NCBI GenBank assembly: GCA_937900675.1
Contig: CALCEA010000038.1
Span: 1-14,204 of the forward strand
DNA from: an uncultured Chitinophagaceae bacterium
GTDB lineage: Bacteria; Bacteroidota; Bacteroidia; Chitinophagales; Chitinophagaceae
Reading direction: 5' to 3'
Length of the DNA: 14,204 bases
The notes under the pieces were generated by a model. The model saw nothing but the letters and a program-made list of their open reading frames with translations. It ran no database searches and had not been told where the DNA came from. This document shows, in pieces, positions 5,945-11,236 of the stretch (its first letter is position 1; every line of letters begins with the position of its first letter). A program made the position numbers and the translations under genes.

Positions 5945-8377
5945 TTAATCATCATCATCTTTTGTAATTTTTAAGAATGCTGCTCTTTTGGGTGCTGGCA
6001 CTACAGCGTCTAATCCTTTAACAGCTTTCCAAATCACTTCTGTGAATACTCTGTCGGGAATGGCATCTTCTTTAGCAAAATTGAAGGTTTCGCTTTTTTG
6101 TTGCCAAGCACTTTTCACTGTATTTTTTTCGTTGATATCGTATTTGGCAGGTTTTGCATTAAATACAAAATTATTAGGGGTGGATTGAAAACATCTCCAT
6201 AAAGGTGTTGCAGCAGCATCGTATTGGCTCATTGGAGGTATGCCTAAAATAAGTTCAATGGTTTTTAACATAGAACTTGTAGAATACATGGTATGGTCAA
6301 CAAAATTTCTTTTCACCAAACCTCCTGCAACATAGGCAGTGGTTCTATGGGCATCGATATGATCGGGTCCATCTTGCGCATCATCTTCAACAATAAATAC
6401 AGCTGTTTGATTCCAAATAGGATGTTTACTTAAGTATTCAATAAACATGCCCACTGCTAAATCATTTTCTGCCACATGTGCATTTGGAGATGGCTTACCT
6501 AATCTTAGACCTTCTGTATGATCATTGATTAATCTTAGGGTATTTAATTGAGGCACTGCATTGTGTGCGTATAAAGAATCAAATTCTCTTTTCCATTGAC
6601 CCACTCTTGTGGTATCTCTTACTGATTGATCCCAACTAGTGAAGTATGGACAAAAATGATTTTCCAAAACAGGCAAATTGGCTTTATAATCATCTGCAAA
6701 TTCTCCGTAAGTTCTATAAGTAACTCCTGCTCTTTTTGCGTGATCCCAAATAAAACCTTTCTTACTATTGGCAATATTTCTTGTTCCTTCTGCATCGTAA
6801 GTGCCACCTCTTCCGCCATAACTAGTTACCCAGTTTTTTTCTAAATAATCAGTAGCATAGGCTCCAAAAGTCCAGTTATGTCCATCTGCACTCACTTCTC
6901 CATCCACATAAAAATTATCCATTAGTACAAAATCTTTTACCAATGCATGTTGATTGGGTGTAATGTTTTCGCCGAATAAACAAAGCGCTGGATCACCATT
7001 GCCTTCTTTAACATCACCTAATACTTGGTCATAGGTTCTGTTTTCTTTAACGATATAGAAAACATATTTTATGGGAGATTGGTCTCCTACTTTTTGAGGA
7101 ATTGGATTACCTTTTTCTGCACCAGATAAGAGCTCCTTTTCTTTATTATAAGGTGTATTATCATAAACTGCTTTTGAGTAAATAGCTAATTGAGCATCTG
7201 TGGGTTGTTGAAAAATACTTAAAGTACCTTTCATTAATCCGCCTATGTATTGTGTTGATGAAGCATCTTTTAACAATCCTAATTGAAATCCAAGTTGCCC
7301 CCTTTTTTTATATGGATCAGGTCCGTATGGATTAGCGTGTGAGGTATATCCCTTGCCGTTAGCAACAAAAATAGTATTACCAATCACTTTAACAGCAGTA
7401 GGATACCAACCAACAGGAATAAATCCTTTAGAAATACTGTTTCCGTATTTTGATATGTCAAACACCGCTAGGCAATTGTTATCTGCATTCGCTATATAAA
7501 GTTTTTTATCGTCTTCGCTAATTGCTAAAGCATTGGTTGTAGAACCTGTTGGTGCATCTGGATATAGTGCTGTATTTAATGTTTCTGCAATTTTATTTTT
7601 TTGAAGATCAATGATACTTACACTATTGTCATTTGCATTGGCTACAAAAAGTAGATTCCCTTTTTTATTTAATACCATATCATTAGGGTGGCTACCAACT
7701 TTGTACTTCTTCATTATTTTTTTAGAATCAATATCATACACTAAAACAGATTCATCTCCCCAAATAGAAATGTATAATTGCTTTTTGTTGCTAGATAATA
7801 AACAAGTGTAGGCTTCAGCTGGCAAGGCTATTTGACTAGTTATTTTTTTAGAACCAAGATCAATGGTATACAAACTATTATTATCCTTGGTAACTACAAA
7901 TAAAGTATTGGTTAAATAATTAATAGTTAAGCCTGCAGGAGAAATTTTAGTTGGCCATTTGTCTCCCAACTTGATAGAGTCTTTAAGCAATAATTTATTT
8001 TTTTGAATGGCGTATTCTAAAATCCAATTATCATTTCCGCCAGAAGCGTATAAGGTTTTTTCATCCTTGCTAAAGGCCAATCCCAACCAGGATGCCGGAA
8101 TATCTATACTGTCCAATATTTGATGTTTAGTAGCATCTATTAATTGTAAGCTTTGAGTACTTTGACCATTATTAGTTACAGCTAATAATTTCTTGCTTGG
8201 CGATACGGCAATATTCAATGGTAAATCACCTAAGGGTAAACTTTTTCCAATGGGACTTAAGCTCCAACCATTTGGCAATTTTATTCTTGATTTATTTATT
8301 TGTAAAGCTGTTGCATTTTGTGCGATACAATTGTTGAAGAATCCAACAAAGAGTATGCAATAGATGATTTTTTTCAT
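5945..8377 (-). CDS. Exported YVTN beta-propeller / alkaline-phosphatase-superfamily phosphoesterase
   Basis: An 810-residue two-domain exported protein. Signal peptide 1-19 (NNCIA|Q). Residues about 30-370 form a seven-bladed-type YVTN/YncE propeller, with repeats such as KLLAVTNNG, TLFVVTKDN, LLFVANANDNSVSIID and KLYIANADNN. Residues about 440-760 form a phosphoesterase domain of the acid phosphatase/phospholipase C family in the alkaline phosphatase superfamily. Visible motifs are KENRTYD (444-450, with metal-binding E445/N446 by family analogy), DGHNWTFGAY (from 498), VEDDAQDGPDH (663-673) and a following HRTTAYVAGG. It probably acts in the periplasm or at the cell surface; the substrate (phosphomonoester or phospholipid) is unknown. 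The C-terminus ends in four Asp (KDDDD). The upstream terminator (8392-8418) lies only 14 nt from its ATG, and no promoter box is visible in the gap. Confidence 0.92.
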   Translation of the reverse strand: MKKIIYCILFVGFFNNCIAQNATALQINKSRIKLPNGWSLSPIGKSLPLGDLPLNIAVSPSKKLLAVTNNGQSTQSLQLIDATKHQILDSIDIPASWLGLAFSKDEKTLYASGGNDNWILEYAIQKNKLLLKDSIKLGDKWPTKISPAGLTINYLTNTLFVVTKDNNSLYTIDLGSKKITSQIALPAEAYTCLLSSNKKQLYISIWGDESVLVYDIDSKKIMKKYKVGSHPNDMVLNKKGNLLFVANANDNSVSIIDLQKNKIAETLNTALYPDAPTGSTTNALAISEDDKKLYIANADNNCLAVFDISKYGNSISKGFIPVGWYPTAVKVIGNTIFVANGKGYTSHANPYGPDPYKKRGQLGFQLGLLKDASSTQYIGGLMKGTLSIFQQPTDAQLAIYSKAVYDNTPYNKEKELLSGAEKGNPIPQKVGDQSPIKYVFYIVKENRTYDQVLGDVKEGNGDPALCLFGENITPNQHALVKDFVLMDNFYVDGEVSADGHNWTFGAYATDYLEKNWVTSYGGRGGTYDAEGTRNIANSKKGFIWDHAKRAGVTYRTYGEFADDYKANLPVLENHFCPYFTSWDQSVRDTTRVGQWKREFDSLYAHNAVPQLNTLRLINDHTEGLRLGKPSPNAHVAENDLAVGMFIEYLSKHPIWNQTAVFIVEDDAQDGPDHIDAHRTTAYVAGGLVKRNFVDHTMYSTSSMLKTIELILGIPPMSQYDAAATPLWRCFQSTPNNFVFNAKPAKYDINEKNTVKSAWQQKSETFNFAKEDAIPDRVFTEVIWKAVKGLDAVVPAPKRAAFLKITKDDDD

Positions 8378-8391
8378 AAGTCTAATGTATG

Positions 8392-8418
8392 AAAAAACCC
8401 TCCAATTTGGAGGGTTTT
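8392..8418 (-). terminator. Terminator after the DUF1080 gene, abutting the next start codon
   Basis: On the minus strand AAAACCCTCCA/TGGAGGGTTTT (8418-8408 with 8404-8394), with a 3-5 nt loop, runs into TTTTTT (8397-8392). It lies 68 nt after the DUF1080 stop codon and only 14 nt before the ATG of the phosphoesterase gene. It either separates the two transcripts or acts as an attenuator or 5' structure for the second gene. Confidence 0.8.
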
Positions 8419-8460
8419 AAATGTTATCATTAAGATAAGATTTTATATCACTTGATTGAA

Positions 8461-8504
8461 ATCATTATTTCGCAGGCGTAATATCATTATTTCGCAGGCG
8501 TAAT
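8461..8504. repeat. 22-bp exact tandem duplication across the DUF1080 stop codon
   Basis: The unit at 8461-8482 is repeated exactly at 8483-8504. The right copy holds the last codons and stop of the DUF1080 gene (ITPAK-stop, read leftward); the left copy lies downstream of the stop and is not translated. An exact repeat of this size points to a recent slippage event. Confidence 0.95.
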
Positions 8505-8513
8505 AATGATATT
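8480..8513. repeat. 12-bp inverted repeat at the 3' end of the DUF1080 gene
   Basis: AATATCATTATT (8480-8491) is the perfect reverse complement of AATAATGATATT (8502-8513), with a 10-nt spacer TCGCAGGCGT. The stop codon TAA (8489-8487) lies inside one arm. It overlaps the tandem duplication and lacks a T-tract, so it is not a terminator by itself. Confidence 0.9.
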
Positions 8514-9437
8514 TCTGAACTCAACTGGACCATGATCACCTTGTAAATAGATAGGCCCTGCTTCGCCTTCTTTACTATCTAATGCTCCTCCAGTAATTCC
8601 AGGGATCTCTTGGTTAGATATCACTGTAACACCATTGCAAACAATGGTTACCATTCTGCCAATTAGTGTAATATCATAAGACTGCCACTCGCCAGCATCT
8701 TTCGCCATCATTTCTGATGGAGGCAAGAATCCATACAATCCTCCTAAATAAGTACTTAATGGCTCTTTGCCTTTGTTGTCTTCAATTTGTACTTCATACC
8801 TTCCTCTTAAATACACACCGCTGTTACTTCCCTTTGGATATTTAAATTCTATATGTAATTTAAAATCGTTGAATTTTTGATCGGTGATTATATTAGAACC
8901 AGATTTTGGACTTCTTAATATTCCATTTTCAACCACCCATTGATTAGGACCATTGGTATGCCATCCTGTAATATCCGTTCCATTAATTAATTTAATAGCT
9001 GGCCCCCAAATAGGCGCTGAAGTTCTTTTTAATTTTGGAGCGCGCACTGCAGTCCAATTATAGGTTTTACCATCAGTATATACCATGGTGCCCGTTAATT
9101 GATCATCTCCGTTTAAGCTAAATTCAAAATCTTGGTAGCGTAATCCAGGTTCGTATTGAGGAGGAATAGAGAAACTAAATTTTCCATTCGCATATTTGAC
9201 ATGCGCAACTGGGCGAGCACTTCCAAACTCATATACAAATCTTCCCACCATGGTTTCTCTACCAGAATGTCTAACTTCTAACCAAGAGGGCAATTCTTTA
9301 CCGTCTTTTTGAATAACTATATCCCATCTCCCTAAAACCTTGGTTGGGTATGCGGTATCAGCACCATGAGATTGTGCATTTAAATTTGCGCTAGCAATGC
9401 ACATTAAAGTCAATGCGAAAAATAAAATCTTTTTCAT
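8487..9437 (-). CDS. Exported 3-keto-disaccharide hydrolase-domain (DUF1080) protein
   Basis: A 316-residue exported protein. Signal peptide 1-21 (LNA|Q). Residues about 33-135 are a beta-rich module starting LGRWDIVI and ending NWTAVRAP. Residues about 143-314 are the PF06439 domain (formerly DUF1080), with a concanavalin-like fold: LINGTDITGWH, GVYLRGRYEVQIED (207-220), GEWQSYDIT (249-257) and GPIYLQGDHGPVEFRNI (294-310). Members act on 3-keto-glycosides made by oxidation of disaccharides; that this one does so is inferred from family. The start ATG at 9437 is followed at once by the signal peptide. It lies 38 nt after the UbiA-like gene and has no hairpin before it. A 22-bp tandem duplication and an inverted repeat cover its stop codon. 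Confidence 0.9.
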   Translation of the reverse strand: MKKILFFALTLMCIASANLNAQSHGADTAYPTKVLGRWDIVIQKDGKELPSWLEVRHSGRETMVGRFVYEFGSARPVAHVKYANGKFSFSIPPQYEPGLRYQDFEFSLNGDDQLTGTMVYTDGKTYNWTAVRAPKLKRTSAPIWGPAIKLINGTDITGWHTNGPNQWVVENGILRSPKSGSNIITDQKFNDFKLHIEFKYPKGSNSGVYLRGRYEVQIEDNKGKEPLSTYLGGLYGFLPPSEMMAKDAGEWQSYDITLIGRMVTIVCNGVTVISNQEIPGITGGALDSKEGEAGPIYLQGDHGPVEFRNIIITPAK

Positions 9438-9475
9438 AAGCGAGTGTTTAGTCGTTAAGTGAATAGCAATTTAAT

Positions 9476-10336
9476 TTAATTATTCAATAAATAATGAATA
9501 ATTACACTTAATAATGATGGAAGGGCCATCAATCCATCTAAAACAAAATAAAACCAGTAATCAGATTTGGTATGAGTTGATTTTTTCAGCGTTACAAGCA
9601 TGAAAATGAAAGTTGCCATTAGTCCAATCATTATATCTATACTCCCCTTAAAATATATCATGGCAATAATGAGTATACCGAAAATACAAGTCAGTGTAAA
9701 TATAATTTTATCAAAATATCGATTGGTATCTATCAATATATATTTTATTTGATCTTTATGTTGATCTCTATAATCAAATAATAAACAAATCACATAGAGA
9801 AATGTAAAATTGGCTAATAAGAATATGATTATATCAACAGTCCATTTTGTATTACTGAGTAAAAAAGGAATTACATTGGTTACATAAATCCAAACTGCTG
9901 CTAAATAAAAAGTTTTTGCCAATGCTTTGCCTTCAAGGTTTTTAAGCGCTTTGATGGGAAACTTTGGTGCAGAATAAATGAATGTGGCAATAATAGCTGG
10001 TATTGCAAATGCAATAATTTCTTTTTGTAAATAAAGCAAGTATATACTAGTTACAGAAGCGATCAAAAATTGTGAAAACAATAATTTTCGATGATGAATG
10101 GTATAGTGATTTCTAAATTGATCTTCTGTATCAATGTATTTGTCTGATTTGATTTCAGTAAAGTACCAATGTAAAGAATAGCTTGAAAGTGTTGCAAAAA
10201 ATACAAACAGAAAATAAACTGAATCAATTTTTAAGTCAAATAAAAGACTTGTACCAAAACTCATTAGAGTAGCGATAGCACTTATAAAAATATTGCTACA
10301 AATAAGGTAGTGAAAAAGCGTCCTCCATTGTCTCAA
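9476..10336 (-). CDS. UbiA-superfamily-like multi-pass membrane protein with a non-ATG start
   Basis: A 286-residue protein of about eight hydrophobic helices. It resembles UbiA prenyltransferases in the middle: YSAPKFPIK (121-129), typical of the loop after helix 4, and FDYRDQHKD (187-195), which has the DxxDxxxD spacing of the second Asp-rich motif (D188, D191, D195). The first Asp-rich motif (NDxxDxxxD, after helix 2) is absent; that position reads SSYSLHWYFTEIKSD. Prenyl transfer as in UbiA/MenA is therefore doubtful. The frame opens directly after the DUF421 stop codon, in the same frame, with no ATG before residue 25. The TTG at 10336 (or ATT just before it) gives the full first helix and is preferred; starting at Met25 would remove it. 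AT-rich (about 28% GC in a sampled line), with co-transcription with DUF421 likely. Confidence 0.7.
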   Translation of the reverse strand: MRQWRTLFHYLICSNIFISAIATLMSFGTSLLFDLKIDSVYFLFVFFATLSSYSLHWYFTEIKSDKYIDTEDQFRNHYTIHHRKLLFSQFLIASVTSIYLLYLQKEIIAFAIPAIIATFIYSAPKFPIKALKNLEGKALAKTFYLAAVWIYVTNVIPFLLSNTKWTVDIIIFLLANFTFLYVICLLFDYRDQHKDQIKYILIDTNRYFDKIIFTLTCIFGILIIAMIYFKGSIDIMIGLMATFIFMLVTLKKSTHTKSDYWFYFVLDGLMALPSLLSVIIHYLLNN

Positions 10337-10348
10337 AATAAATGTTGT

Positions 10349-10915
10349 TTAGTTTTGATTTAACCTGCCTTTGAATTTGTGTTTTCTGGGATGAGACACC
10401 ATTGATCTTTTAATAAAGTCTTCGCTAATTACGCTAATATTTCCATCTACTTCCAACATGGCTAAATCTACATGTTGAATATCTCTAGAGCCATGTTCTC
10501 TTACAGCAGCTTCTAGTTCTTCCATACTAATCTCAGACTTTTTACAATTCTCCACATTGGGGACTCCTTTGTATATAAGCACCATGGCTTCGCCTTGAAT
10601 CAACTTACTTACCCCTTTATTCTTGTATAAGATTCTTTTCAAGGTATAATTAGCCGCAAATAAGGAGATCGCGGCTATTAGGCCCCCTTCTAAACTGCTG
10701 TCCGGACCCACCATGGCATTTTGTACTGCATTGCTAATCAATAAGATAAACACCAAATCGATCACCGAAAGCTGAGCCAATTCCTTCTTCCCAAAGACCC
10801 TAATGGCAATAATGATGAAACAATAGACTGCCAAAGCCCTTAAAACGATATTCAAATAGCCCGATTGAAATATTCCTAAGTCTATTTTTTGGATAAAAAG
10901 AGTGGAGAGAAGCAT
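10349..10915 (-). CDS. DUF421 (YetF-like) membrane protein
   Basis: A 188-residue inner-membrane protein of the DUF421/YetF family. Three hydrophobic helices lie at about 20-40, 50-68 and 74-95, followed by a small soluble domain. Conserved family motifs are GKKELAQLS (42-50), LLISNAVQNAMVGPDSSLEGGL (58-79), a GEAMVLIYKG strand (108-117), MEELEAAVREHG (131-142) and LAMLEVDGNISVI (151-163). Members of the family occur in sporulating Firmicutes and widely elsewhere; the molecular function is not established. It appears to be the first gene of a leftward unit with the UbiA-like gene, whose TTG start lies 12 bp after its stop. The ATG at 10915 fits the family N-terminus. Confidence 0.9.
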   Translation of the reverse strand: MLLSTLFIQKIDLGIFQSGYLNIVLRALAVYCFIIIAIRVFGKKELAQLSVIDLVFILLISNAVQNAMVGPDSSLEGGLIAAISLFAANYTLKRILYKNKGVSKLIQGEAMVLIYKGVPNVENCKKSEISMEELEAAVREHGSRDIQHVDLAMLEVDGNISVISEDFIKRSMVSHPRKHKFKGRLNQN

Positions 10916-11133
10916 AGGTAAAATTTATAATAGCAATTTAAGGGTTTTCAATTGAAAAATTTGCATTTATTTGACCCTCTTAAATTTATAATATATTGAA
11001 AAACAATGTATTATACAAAATAAAAACAAATTTTAAACACATGTTACTATATAATAATGTATCGAATCTTGGAATTGTTAAAGAAATACTAAAAAAAATG
11101 CCCTTTTCTCAGCTCGGATAGCCAATTTTCGAA

Positions 11134-11141
11134 TATATTTG
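11134..11141 (+). promoter_or_regulatory. -7 box for the susC-like gene
   Basis: TATATTTG matches TAnnTTTG exactly. Transcription would start near 11148, giving a leader of about 90 nt that contains the hairpin at 11154-11197. No -33 TTTG at the usual spacing, so an activator or another sigma factor may be needed. Confidence 0.45.
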
Positions 11142-11153
11142 ACATCTCGAAAG

Positions 11154-11197
11154 CTTGTAATAGATACTAATTGTTAGTATCAGGTTACAAGTTTTTT
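11154..11197 (+). promoter_or_regulatory. Attenuator-like hairpin in the susC leader
   Basis: CTTGTAA (11154-11160) pairs with TTACAAG (11185-11191), and inside it GATACTAA (11163-11170) pairs with TTAGTATC (11174-11181) around a TTG loop. Six T follow (11192-11197), so it has terminator form and lies within the first 50 nt of the predicted transcript. A second TTACAAG at 11201-11207 could pair with the same 5' arm and break the terminator. No upstream rightward gene needs a terminator here. Confidence 0.6.
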
Positions 11198-11236
11198 AGT
11201 TTACAAGTAAAAAATATAATTACAAAACAACAAAAC

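Larger units (their letters stand above)
10916..11236. other. Divergent intergenic region between DUF421 and susC
   Basis: 321 bp, very AT-rich, with no coding sequence on either strand. The right part holds a -7 box (11134-11141) and an attenuator-like hairpin (11154-11197) in the susC leader. The left part holds AATAGCAATTTAA (10929-10941) upstream of the DUF421 start, which recurs upstream of the DUF1080 gene. I see nothing further in 10945-11130. Confidence 0.7.

Noticed and set aside
5988..7811. Several 66-72 codon open frames, mostly rightward, within the YVTN/phosphoesterase gene
   Set aside because: All lie within the 810-residue coding sequence, whose domains and motifs are clear; low-complexity, no family signature.
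8365..8380. CTTATGAAAAA shared at the starts of the phosphoesterase and DUF1080 genes
   Set aside because: Explained by ATG followed by the Lys-Lys of both signal peptides, plus two or three chance bases.
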